From Shewanella corallii (GTDB lineage: Bacteria > Pseudomonadota > Gammaproteobacteria > Enterobacterales > Shewanellaceae), in NCBI RefSeq assembly GCF_023349125.1, contig NZ_JAKIKT010000006.1, positions 271,042-335,041 of the forward strand: 64,000 nt of DNA. Direction: 5' to 3'. Positions 1 through 7,765 of the stretch are shown here, piece after piece. The position numbers were made by a program, and so were the translations under genes. The notes below the pieces were generated by a model, which searched no databases, had not been told where the DNA came from, and was given only the letters and a program-made list of their open reading frames with translations. The stretch's first letter is position 1, and each line of letters begins with the position of its first letter.

Positions 1-446
1 CAAGAACTACCGTTATCCACGTCAGACCTACTGTAGTTGAAAGCAATCTCTGTAGTCGTGCTCAGGTAATATCCTAGGCTCATATTGGCAGTTCCCATAT
101 CGCCAAAGTGATCCAGGGAGGCGTTATACCCGCCTCTTACAAACCAGTTGCTGTCGCTGACCCAGGTGCCGCCTATAAAGGCTGAATTTGAGTTTGAACC
201 AGAGGTCATATAAGCGACATCAAGCTGGGATGACTGGGCCAAAAAGGTATTGAGTGCGAATGGCGAGTCAGTACTGACTTTATCTAAATGGTAGCTGTAA
301 TTAACACTGAACATGTCTGAACTGCTGCCATTCAGATCTGTGTATCCGAACCCGATGCTCGCTTGGTGTTTAAATTCCTGAGCTTGTGCAGAGCAGCCAA
401 TAATGGCCAATGCCAAGCTTACGGCAATTGGAGATAAATACTTCAT
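1..446 (-). CDS. putative outer-membrane beta-barrel protein (3' part outside window)
   Basis: The gene reads leftward from an ATG at 446 and runs off the window edge, so only about 148 N-terminal residues are visible. The start MKYLSPIAVSLALAII is a signal peptide with a likely cleavage after AQA (residues 20-22). The cysteine at residue 18 resembles a lipobox, but the AQA site fits signal peptidase I better. The rest alternates polar and hydrophobic residues with many Ser, Asn, Gly and aromatics (for example SIGFGYTDLNG and FIGGTWVSDSNWFVRGGYN), as in transmembrane beta-strands of porin-like proteins. No specific family can be named and the substrate is unknown. Confidence 0.7.
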   Translation of the reverse strand, partial: MKYLSPIAVSLALAIIGCSAQAQEFKHQASIGFGYTDLNGSSSDMFSVNYSYHLDKVSTDSPFALNTFLAQSSQLDVAYMTSGSNSNSAFIGGTWVSDSNWFVRGGYNASLDHFGDMGTANMSLGYYLSTTTEIAFNYSRSDVDNGSS

Positions 447-589
447 TTTGCATCCTTTCTTGTTGTTTTTCCTTTAGCTGGAGTCCAAATATTCCAGCGC
501 CAGCCAGACTACCTTGGTTAAGGGCGACAGCAATAGTCCAAATGATTGATATAATGCTTAAGTGTTAAAGTCAGGCAAGTTATTTAGAT

Positions 590-1204
590 ATGTCAAAACG
601 TCCCCATTGTCCCCACTGTGATTACCCGCTGAATGCCTGCCTGTGCCAAGCCATACTGCCAATGCAGAGTGACACCCGGGTGGTAGTTTTGCAGCATCCC
701 AGCGAAGTTGCCCATGCCAAGAACAGTGTCAGGTTGTTGAGTCGGGTCTTGACTGATTGTGAGTTGGTCGTGGGGGAGACAGAGCAGGACTTCAGTGCGG
801 TCAGAGATCGGCTATTGCAGGACAGGGAGAATACTCTGGTGCTTTACCCGGCCTATGCCAGTATTGAGCTCGCCGCTATGGCCGACAGTAAGGCCAGTTC
901 AGTTAACCCTGTGAATCTGGTAGTGATTGATGGCACCTGGCGCAAAGCGCTGAAGATCTACAAGCTTAACCCCTGGTTAGCTGAGTTGCAGGCTGTGCAT
1001 CTGGGGGAGAATTATCAGGGACGTTACCGTATTCGCAAGGCAAAGCGGCCTGATAGTTTATCGACGCTGGAGGCAACGGCTTATGCCCTGGCGGAACTTG
1101 AGCCCGGACTGGACGTTCAGCCTTTATTCCGGGCTTTTGATGCCTTGGTGGAGCGCCAGCTGGCTGCAATGCCTGAAGCGGTCAGGCAACGTTACCGTGA
1201 TTGA
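590..1204 (+). CDS. tapT: tRNA-uridine aminocarboxypropyltransferase (DTW-domain protein)
   Basis: 204 aa. DTW-family enzymes such as E. coli TapT (YfiP) transfer the 3-amino-3-carboxypropyl group of SAM to uridine 47 of tRNA, giving acp3U. The N-terminus has the family's cysteine cluster CPHCDYPLNACLC (residues 7-19). The signature Asp-x-Thr-Trp occurs as DGTWRKALKIY near residue 114, followed by NPWL and by GRYRIRKAKRPDSLSTLEA, the usual C-terminal block. Length is close to the E. coli protein. The gene stands alone and meets the reverse-strand GGDEF/EAL gene tail to tail 5 bp after its stop. The family call is secure; the exact tRNA position modified is inferred from E. coli. Confidence 0.85.
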   Translation: MSKRPHCPHCDYPLNACLCQAILPMQSDTRVVVLQHPSEVAHAKNSVRLLSRVLTDCELVVGETEQDFSAVRDRLLQDRENTLVLYPAYASIELAAMADSKASSVNPVNLVVIDGTWRKALKIYKLNPWLAELQAVHLGENYQGRYRIRKAKRPDSLSTLEATAYALAELEPGLDVQPLFRAFDALVERQLAAMPEAVRQRYRD

Positions 1205-1209
1205 AAATA

Positions 1210-3315
1210 TCAGGAGTGAAGGAAGCGACTGCTGAATGCCCCGGCATCCATAGGTTCGCCAAACAGATAACCCTGTCCATAGCCGCCACCCATTGTTTGC
1301 AGCAGGCTTTGTTGCTCATGGCTTTCGACCCCTTCGGCGATATAGATGATGTCCAACGCCCGGGCGAGCTGCACCACGGCAGCGAACAGTTTCTGCCCCT
1401 GGGGATCACCCAGCTGTTGGGCAAACTCTGCATCTATTTTCAGGCTGTCGATAGGCAAGCTGCCCAATCGGCTCAGCGATGATAATCCAGTGCCAAAGTC
1501 GTCAATGGCGATATGAACCCCCATCTCCCTCAGTTGAACCAGTACGCCTTTGGCCTGTAAAGGCTGTCGCAGCAGAGTGGATTCAGTGATCTCCAGAATC
1601 AGTGATTCTGCTGGCAGATTCGCCTTTGCCAAAGCATGACTGACCATGTCCACAAAATCAGGGTGCTCCAATTGCAGTGGCGATATATTGACTGAGATAT
1701 TCAGTGGCTTGCCTGATGTTTCCCGCCATTTGGCAGCCTGTCGGCAAGCTTGCTCCAGTACCCATTGTCCCACTTTGACTATCATGCCCGTCTCTTCCAA
1801 TTGAGGAAGAAAATCCCGGGCATCCAGTAAAGTGTGTTCATCTTTTTGCCAGCGCAACAGAGCTTCTGCCGCGATAACATGGCCCGTGTCCAGATCCACA
1901 ATTCCCTGATAAGCGAGCGAGAACTGGCGCAGGCCCATGGCATGGCGCAGGTTGTTGATAAATTTAATCTTACGCTCCGCTTCCTGCTGCATGTCGGCGC
2001 TGTAGAACTGAATATGAGATCTGTGCTTCTTGGCACTGTACATGGCGGTATCGGCCAGCGAGATAAGCTGAGCTGCCTGGTCGCTGTGCTCCGGAAACAG
2101 GGCAATGCCTATACTGGTGCCGAGGAAGAATTTTTGTCCTTCCAACTCAAAGGGGACATCAAACAGCCCCAGTACTTCACGGGCCACCGTTTCCACCTGC
2201 TTATGATCACGGCAGTCTTCCAAAAGCAGGGTAAATTCATCGCCCCCAAGACGTGCTATCTCAGCTTCCCCAATACAGTGGGCTTCCAGGCGGGCAGCGA
2301 CAAGCTGCAGCACCCGATCGCCGACGCCATGGCCGAAACTGTCGTTAATGTTTTTGAACCCATTGAGATCCATAAACATCAAGGCGCCAAACTTAGAAGG
2401 GTCCTGCCTGTGTCTTTCCAGCGCCTGGTTCAGCAGTTTGGTAAGCTGATAGCGGTTGGGTAGGCCGGTCAGGGCATCGGACATTGCCTGCTCAGTTAGC
2501 CTTTGTTGCTGCTGTTTGCGGGCGCTGATATCGCTGAAGCGAGTAATCAGATAAATTCGGCCATCCAGAGAATCTATCCGGCTGGTTGATAGTTGGACCG
2601 GGTAAATCGAGCCATCGGCACGCTTTTTCTGTAACTCTCCCTGCCAACTTCCCCGGGCGGCCAGCGCCTGTTGAAACTCCTGTTCTACATCTGAGGTATA
2701 GCTGTCGGCGTTGAGGAAGTCTGGCTGTTGGCCAATCAGCTGCTCGCAGCTGTAACCACAGGTGCGGGACATCGCCATATTGGCTGCCAGAATGCGATTG
2801 TCTTCGCCTGTGATGTAGATGGCTTCCTCACTGTGCTCCAGTACGCTGGACAGGACATCCGGCGGCAGCTGTTTGAAACCATGCTCAATGGGATCTCTTT
2901 GTTGACGTCTGCGCTCGATCGGGGTGATTACCAGCAGGATCACAGGATGCTGTTTTAGAATGCAGGGCCATAGCGTCAATCGGGTGGGTTTTTCATGGTC
3001 GCCATCTCGGAGCAGCCATTCCATATGCACTTTATCACCGTCCATGGCGCGATAGATGGCATCCCGGGCGGCATCTTTACTGGATACCCCCGAGTGCTGA
3101 CGTCCGGGGGAAAGAGTGGACAGAGAGTGAAGACTCAGCTGATGCCAGCTGAGCTGGAAGAAATCCAGACAAGCCTGGTTGGCGCCGATAAAACTGTCGC
3201 CATCGAGCAGCGCAAAAGGTTGTTTCTCAGGAACGGCGCGAATGCTCGCCAGCTGTTGCTCAATGGCCAGACTTTCGGCGCAAAGGGAGTGCAGTTGTTG
3301 GGACCATTGAGACAT
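1210..3315 (-). CDS. PAS-GGDEF-EAL cyclic-di-GMP signalling protein
   Basis: 701 aa, cytoplasmic, with no membrane segment seen. The order is two PAS-like sensor regions (about 25-130 and 155-270), a GGDEF domain with an intact GGDEF motif (about 356), then an EAL domain. Key phosphodiesterase residues are present: EALLRW, the Asn of SVNISPLQ, the Glu of LEITES, IDDFGTG, LKID and AEGVE, ending with the usual QGYLFGEP. Both catalytic domains therefore look competent; in such hybrids one activity often dominates or GGDEF serves as a GTP sensor, which sequence alone cannot settle. The start codon at 3315 is preceded by an 18-bp palindrome at 3342-3359. The gene is monocistronic and convergent with tapT. 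Confidence 0.92.
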   Translation of the reverse strand: MSQWSQQLHSLCAESLAIEQQLASIRAVPEKQPFALLDGDSFIGANQACLDFFQLSWHQLSLHSLSTLSPGRQHSGVSSKDAARDAIYRAMDGDKVHMEWLLRDGDHEKPTRLTLWPCILKQHPVILLVITPIERRRQQRDPIEHGFKQLPPDVLSSVLEHSEEAIYITGEDNRILAANMAMSRTCGYSCEQLIGQQPDFLNADSYTSDVEQEFQQALAARGSWQGELQKKRADGSIYPVQLSTSRIDSLDGRIYLITRFSDISARKQQQQRLTEQAMSDALTGLPNRYQLTKLLNQALERHRQDPSKFGALMFMDLNGFKNINDSFGHGVGDRVLQLVAARLEAHCIGEAEIARLGGDEFTLLLEDCRDHKQVETVAREVLGLFDVPFELEGQKFFLGTSIGIALFPEHSDQAAQLISLADTAMYSAKKHRSHIQFYSADMQQEAERKIKFINNLRHAMGLRQFSLAYQGIVDLDTGHVIAAEALLRWQKDEHTLLDARDFLPQLEETGMIVKVGQWVLEQACRQAAKWRETSGKPLNISVNISPLQLEHPDFVDMVSHALAKANLPAESLILEITESTLLRQPLQAKGVLVQLREMGVHIAIDDFGTGLSSLSRLGSLPIDSLKIDAEFAQQLGDPQGQKLFAAVVQLARALDIIYIAEGVESHEQQSLLQTMGGGYGQGYLFGEPMDAGAFSSRFLHS

Positions 3316-3673
3316 TTATTACTTTTCCATCAATATGTTATTGCATCAAAAATGATGCATTTCTGGATAGCTTCCTTGAGAACTGGGTAAAAGGTAAACG
3401 CTTTTACTGCCAGACTCAATGTTACTTCCTGATTTTTTGTTATTTTTTCAGAGGTTAAGTTATCTATCCCAGGTTTGGACTGCTTGCAAAACCATGCTTC
3501 GGATAAGACTTGCTAAAACCCCTGTTTTTTAGATTGAAGACGTACTTATTGTTCTGTGTTTTTGGTTGTTCGCCTATCTTGATCGCGGTTTTAATCAGCA
3601 CCTTTGAGATTTTTGTTTATCAGCTGTATAAAGGCGCTCCCGCAGTTGTTTCTGTTTTATTCTGGTACTTCAC
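3316..3673. other. divergent intergenic region between two c-di-GMP genes
   Basis: 358 bp of AT-rich DNA separates the leftward PAS-GGDEF-EAL gene from the rightward CSS-EAL gene, so it should carry promoters for both. The only clear structure is the palindrome at 3342-3359. A short hydrophobic open frame at 3510-3710 overlaps the EAL gene in another frame, has a TTG start and no Shine-Dalgarno, and is not supported as a gene. Confidence 0.5.
3342..3359. promoter_or_regulatory. 18-bp operator-like palindrome
   Basis: TGCATCA-AAAA-TGATGCA is a perfect 7-bp inverted repeat with a 4-base centre. It lies 27-44 bp upstream of the start of the reverse-strand PAS-GGDEF-EAL gene, within the divergent gap towards the CSS-EAL gene. 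Its symmetry and position suggest a regulator-binding site; the binding protein is unknown. Confidence 0.4.
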
Positions 3674-5320
3674 TTGTCTGTCGCCCGCATTAAATCCACT
3701 TTTGCCATGATTCTGGCATTTTCCCTGTCTTTACTGTTTCTGTTTGGATTCGCTTACTACCAAATCCTTAATGAAGTAGAGGCAGATGCCAAATCTGCCA
3801 TGCAGTACATAGAGCACAGGCTGGATGAGGCTGTCAGCAGCGTGAAAGAGCTCGATCATCTGCCGTATCAGAAGTGTGATATGGACGGACAGATTTTGCT
3901 GAGAGATTTTTTCTATGATCATCTCAACAGCGGTTTGTTTCTGGTTCGCAGGCTTGAAGGTGAAGCCTGGCATTACTGTTCTATGTTTGGCTCAGTTGAG
4001 TTCAATGTCGAAGCTGGACTGAGAATCAAGCCCCTGCTGGCAAACAACGAAGAGCGGGTATTGCTTGCTATGGCAAAATACCAGAGAGAAGGGGAAGAGC
4101 GATATAACCTGTTTGTCGGATATCTGGGTGATGAAAAGATCAGCTCGGTACGCCTGATCAAGCCGGAGAAGTTCACCTTCTTTGAAGATGACAAGCGCAA
4201 TTGCCGCCGGGTCGAAGTGAAGCTGAACAACGGTGACTCGGTGCTGACCATTGGGGATTACAAGGGGCGGGCGATAGAAAACATCAAGACAGAGAGTGAA
4301 AGGTATCCGGTACACCTGACCTCGGCGATTGCCGGAAAGCGGGTCTACGACAGGGCATTGGAGTTGGCACTGCTGTTTTTGCCTATCTATGTATTGCTGT
4401 TCTGGCTTTGTGGTTACTTAATTCGTCTGGTGGGCAAAGCGCGCTTGAGCATGGGGTATCGCCTTTATCAGGCGGTACGCAAGCAGGAGTTGGTGGCGTT
4501 TTACCAGCCGGTTGTGGATGTTTCCACTATGGAAATTGTCGGGGCCGAAGCCCTGATCCGTTGGGTAAAAGATGATGGGACTGTTGAGCAGCCCGGCCGC
4601 TTTATCAATGAGCTGGAACAAAGCGAGTTGATTACCCAGGTGACCCGCAGCATGCTGCAGCAGATCCCGCGGGATTTAACGTCTATTCTGTCACAGGCAA
4701 GAAACTTTCGCTGCAGCGTGAATCTGGTGCCAAAGCACCTGGAAACAGATGTGTTGGCAGACGATATGGAGCGCTGGGCCAAAGAGGGCTATCCCTGCAG
4801 CCAAATAGCGCTGGAGATCACTGAGCGACTGCCTTTGACTCAGCTTAAACGGGCGCAGGCATCCATCGACAGGCTGCGTAAGCTCGGCATTTGCATTGAG
4901 CTGGATGATGCAGGAACAGGTTATGGAGGTGCTTCCTATTTGCAGGAACTGCATATCGACATCATGAAAATAGATAAGTTATTTGTCGATACTCTGTTGC
5001 TGCCCGGCAACCGCAGTCAGGTGTTGGATGCGTACCTGCAGATGGGGCAGGCACTGGATTTGGAGATTATCGCCGAAGGGGTGGAGACTCAGGAGCAATC
5101 CGATGCACTGCTAAAGAAAGGCGTACGTTTTCAGCAGGGATATCTGTTCTCGGGGCCTTTGTCGGCGAGAGACTTTGTGTCATTCTGGCAGCAAAGGTGC
5201 AGTGGTGACAGCTGCCGGATTTTTGATGGTATCCATGGGAGGGAAAGAGATGCACAAGGGATTGATGATAGTTTTTTTGAGCCTGATGACAGTGAGCTCA
5301 GGGTGGGCCGCAGACCGTAA
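3674..5320 (+). CDS. CSS-motif EAL c-di-GMP phosphodiesterase (inner membrane)
   Basis: 548 aa from a TTG at 3674; an in-frame ATG at 3707 is the alternative, and neither has a strong Shine-Dalgarno. The TTG is preferred because it gives a short basic stretch (MSVARIKSTF) before the first membrane helix. Layout: helix 1 (about 12-30), a periplasmic domain with the paired cysteines of the CSS family (KCDMDG near 67, HYCSMFG near 103), helix 2 (about 233-252), then a cytoplasmic EAL domain. Catalytic motifs are EALIRW, Asn in SVNLVPKHLE, EITERL, LDDAGTG (Phe replaced by Ala after DD), MKID and EGVE. In E. coli PdeC the periplasmic cysteines sense the disulfide state, and a similar redox input is inferred here. 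The 3' end overlaps the next gene by 71 bp. Confidence 0.88.
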   Translation: MSVARIKSTFAMILAFSLSLLFLFGFAYYQILNEVEADAKSAMQYIEHRLDEAVSSVKELDHLPYQKCDMDGQILLRDFFYDHLNSGLFLVRRLEGEAWHYCSMFGSVEFNVEAGLRIKPLLANNEERVLLAMAKYQREGEERYNLFVGYLGDEKISSVRLIKPEKFTFFEDDKRNCRRVEVKLNNGDSVLTIGDYKGRAIENIKTESERYPVHLTSAIAGKRVYDRALELALLFLPIYVLLFWLCGYLIRLVGKARLSMGYRLYQAVRKQELVAFYQPVVDVSTMEIVGAEALIRWVKDDGTVEQPGRFINELEQSELITQVTRSMLQQIPRDLTSILSQARNFRCSVNLVPKHLETDVLADDMERWAKEGYPCSQIALEITERLPLTQLKRAQASIDRLRKLGICIELDDAGTGYGGASYLQELHIDIMKIDKLFVDTLLLPGNRSQVLDAYLQMGQALDLEIIAEGVETQEQSDALLKKGVRFQQGYLFSGPLSARDFVSFWQQRCSGDSCRIFDGIHGRERDAQGIDDSFFEPDDSELRVGRRP

Positions 5321-5588
5321 ACCAAAATTGAAAATGTCACCTGAGACTGAGCGTCCCCTTGAGTGGGAAGCTCAGCAGTTGGAAAAAGCGCGCAAGGCAG
5401 CCGCTGATACCCGTGACAGAGAACAGAAAGTACTTAAGCGCCAGCAGTCAGGTGACTGGGAACAGGCTCAAAAAGAAAAGGCTCAACAGGCTGCTGATGC
5501 CAGAGCTTCCCGGGAGCAGAAATATCTTCAACAGGCTCGCGATGCCGCGGCGAAAGACCGTAAAATAGAAGACAAGTCAGATCAATAA
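5250..5588 (+). CDS. small secreted Lys/Ala/Glu-rich protein of unknown function
   Basis: 112 aa. The start is the ATG at 5250, preceded by the strong Shine-Dalgarno GGGAGGGAAAGAG; the open frame extends further upstream but lies inside the EAL gene. The N-terminus MHKGLMIVFLSLMTVSSGWAA is a clear signal peptide with cleavage after GWAA. The mature part is highly charged and Ala/Gln-rich with two similar segments (WEAQQLEKARKAAADTRD and YLQQARDAAAKDRK), predicting helix or coiled coil in the periplasm. It overlaps the EAL gene by 71 bp and the methyltransferase follows 3 bp after its stop, so the three are probably cotranscribed. I do not recognise a family. Confidence 0.75.
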   Translation: MHKGLMIVFLSLMTVSSGWAADRKPKLKMSPETERPLEWEAQQLEKARKAAADTRDREQKVLKRQQSGDWEQAQKEKAQQAADARASREQKYLQQARDAAAKDRKIEDKSDQ

Positions 5589-5591
5589 TCA

Positions 5592-6269
5592 GTGAACCCT
5601 GTGTCTTCTACCTCCTATTGCTGTCCGCTGTGTCACAGTGAACAGCTCTTTCTTTTTTGTCAGGACAAGCGCCGTCACTATTTCCGCTGCAATGTGTGCG
5701 CTTTGGTGAGTGTCCCCCCTAGCCAGCATTTGAACGCGGAAGCGGAAAAAGCACAATACGACAAGCACGACAACTCAGTGGCTGATGAGGGTTACAAGAC
5801 ATTCTTGCGGCGCACCTGGACCCCTCTGAAAAGTTGTTTGCAGCAAGGTTATGGTCCGGACCTGTCCGCTTTACAGGGGCTGGACTTTGGCTGTGGTGAG
5901 GGCGCGGTGCTGAGCCAGCTGGCTGCCGATGATGGCGCTGTGATGGCCAATTACGATCTCTATTATCATCCGGATACTCAAGTGCTTGAGGGCAGGTATG
6001 ACTTTATCACCATGACAGAGGTGATAGAGCATATCGCTGATGCGGCAGCCATCATCGATAAGCTGGATACCCTGCTTAAGCCGGGTGGCACGCTGGCGGT
6101 AATGACTAAACGGGTACTGGATGCTGATGCCTTCAGTCGCTGGCATTACAAAAATGACGTTACCCATATCTGTTTCTATTCCGACGAAACATTCCATTGG
6201 CTGGCAAAACGACAGGGTTGGCACTGTGACCTGATCGGAGCCGACGTGGTATTGCTGCACAAACCCTGA
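5592..6269 (+). CDS. class I SAM-dependent methyltransferase with N-terminal zinc-ribbon
   Basis: 225 aa from a GTG 3 bp after the preceding stop. The N-terminus carries two CxxC pairs (CPLCHSEQ near 11 and CNVCAL near 34), a probable zinc ribbon. The Rossmann methyltransferase domain shows motif I as LDFGCGEGAVLSQL (about 97), the acidic loop, FITMTEVIEHI (about 138) and LKPGGTLAVMTK (about 163). The YHPDT and HWHYKNDVTH-like C-terminal region is typical of small-molecule methyltransferases of the Methyltransf_11/23 class. The substrate cannot be assigned. The gene ends the run that begins with the CSS-EAL gene. Confidence 0.82.
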   Translation: MNPVSSTSYCCPLCHSEQLFLFCQDKRRHYFRCNVCALVSVPPSQHLNAEAEKAQYDKHDNSVADEGYKTFLRRTWTPLKSCLQQGYGPDLSALQGLDFGCGEGAVLSQLAADDGAVMANYDLYYHPDTQVLEGRYDFITMTEVIEHIADAAAIIDKLDTLLKPGGTLAVMTKRVLDADAFSRWHYKNDVTHICFYSDETFHWLAKRQGWHCDLIGADVVLLHKP

Positions 6270-6439
6270 TACTCGGGCCTTGCTGTCTACTTGTGCCACT
6301 TAGGGTGGCGCTGTCCGCTGTCACCATTGATTACAAAAAATCAGCAGTCGGCTAAATTTTATCCTTGATTAACAATGCGCCTTGGCTTTTTATGGTGCAT
6401 TGGAATTGATGCCTTATGGCAAATATACAAGGATCGACG

Positions 6440-7765
6440 ATGAAACCTTTATGGATTGGCCTGTCTCTGGCTGCGGCCATCGGCATGGGGGAGTCCAGGG
6501 CGACCACTGCTGAGGATATCGCCAGCTTTACCCTGGATAATGGGATGAAAATTATGGTGTTGGAGGATGATTCTATCCCCAATGCCAATATGTACCTGTT
6601 CTGGAAAGTGGGCTCCAGAAACGAAGTCCCCGGCATTACCGGTATTTCTCATTTCTTCGAACATATGATGTTTAATGGGGCCGAAAAGTATGGTCCCAAG
6701 ATGTTTGACCGCACCATGGAAGCCGCAGGTGGTGCCAACAACGCCTACACCACGGAAAATATCACTGTTTATACCAATTGGTTTCCGGCGGGAGCTCTGG
6801 AAACCATTTTTGATCTTGAGGCAGACAGAATTGCCGATCTGGATATTAATGCAGAGATGGTGGAAAGCGAACGTGGCGTAGTGGTCTCAGAACGCCTGAC
6901 CGGATTGGAAAACTCCAACTGGCGAGTGATTCAGGAAGAGGTGAAAGGTGCCGCCTTCCGTGCTCACCCATACTCCTGGTCTGTTATTGGTCATGAGTCC
7001 GATATCGCCGCCTGGACGCTGGAAGATCTGCAGCAGTATCACAAGACTTACTATGCGCCCAATAATGCTGTGGTGGTTATTGCAGGTGACGTGAAGCTGG
7101 ATGAAGTCAAACTGCTGGCGAACGAGTATTTTGCCCCAATTCCCGCTCAGCAGCCCCCCAGAGAAGTGAAGACGGTCGAGCCCGGGCAGAAGGGTGAGCG
7201 TCGGGTGTTTGTCAAAAAGGCGTCTGTCAGTACCCCAAATGTGATGCTGGCTTACCATGTGCCAGCGACTTCAGATCCTGATTACTATGCGCTGGATCTA
7301 TTGGCTGCCATTTTGGGCGAGGGTAAAAGCTCACGTCTGTACCAGGGGCTGGTGAACGAACAGTTGGCACTTGGCGCGGATACCTATATGCCCAAGACGT
7401 TTGATCCCAACCTGTTTTACTTCCTCGGTGTTGCTGCGCCGGGAGTGAGTGCCGATAAGTTGGAGCAGGCGATGTTGGCGCAGGTTGCTGCAGTGGCAAA
7501 GGATGGTGTGACCCAGGAAGAACTGGATAAGGTGAAGAATCTGAGGTTGATGGACTTTTACCGCACCATGGAAACCATTAACGGTAAAGCTAATACCATA
7601 GGCACCTATGAGCTGTATTTCGGTAGCTATGACAAGCTGTTTAATGCACCGGATGCCTATGCCAAAGTGACCCCGGAGGATATTCAGCGAGTGGCGCAAA
7701 GCTACTTTACCCGTGCCAACCGTACAGTCGGTGTTCTGGCTGCTGAGGAGGAGCAAGATCAATGA
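6440..7765 (+). CDS. M16 family zinc metallopeptidase (catalytic partner)
   Basis: 441 aa from the ATG at 6440, which has AAGGA upstream and begins a signal peptide (MKPLWIGLSLAAAIG); an earlier in-frame ATG at 6416 would put charged residues before it. This is an insulinase/processing-peptidase-like protein with the inverted zinc motif HxxEH as HFFEHMMFNG near residue 75 and the downstream acidic residues at about 145-155 (ESERGVVVSE). The C-terminal half is the second M16 fold. It is exported to the periplasm. It overlaps the next gene by 4 bp (ATGA), and that gene encodes a homologue lacking the zinc motif, so the two probably form a heterodimer like mitochondrial processing peptidase alpha/beta. 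Confidence 0.9.
   Translation: MKPLWIGLSLAAAIGMGESRATTAEDIASFTLDNGMKIMVLEDDSIPNANMYLFWKVGSRNEVPGITGISHFFEHMMFNGAEKYGPKMFDRTMEAAGGANNAYTTENITVYTNWFPAGALETIFDLEADRIADLDINAEMVESERGVVVSERLTGLENSNWRVIQEEVKGAAFRAHPYSWSVIGHESDIAAWTLEDLQQYHKTYYAPNNAVVVIAGDVKLDEVKLLANEYFAPIPAQQPPREVKTVEPGQKGERRVFVKKASVSTPNVMLAYHVPATSDPDYYALDLLAAILGEGKSSRLYQGLVNEQLALGADTYMPKTFDPNLFYFLGVAAPGVSADKLEQAMLAQVAAVAKDGVTQEELDKVKNLRLMDFYRTMETINGKANTIGTYELYFGSYDKLFNAPDAYAKVTPEDIQRVAQSYFTRANRTVGVLAAEEEQDQ

Noticed and set aside
1..446. Lipoprotein call for the truncated barrel protein
   Set aside because: IIGC could be a lipobox, but a better signal peptidase I site (AQA) follows and the mature part looks like a transmembrane barrel.
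3510..3710. Short hydrophobic open frame upstream of the CSS-EAL gene
   Set aside because: TTG start without a Shine-Dalgarno, and it overlaps the start of the EAL gene in another frame. The EAL protein already has its own first membrane helix.
5175..5249. Upstream extension of the small secreted protein
   Set aside because: The extension lies within the EAL gene and precedes the signal peptide; the ATG at 5250 has a strong Shine-Dalgarno.
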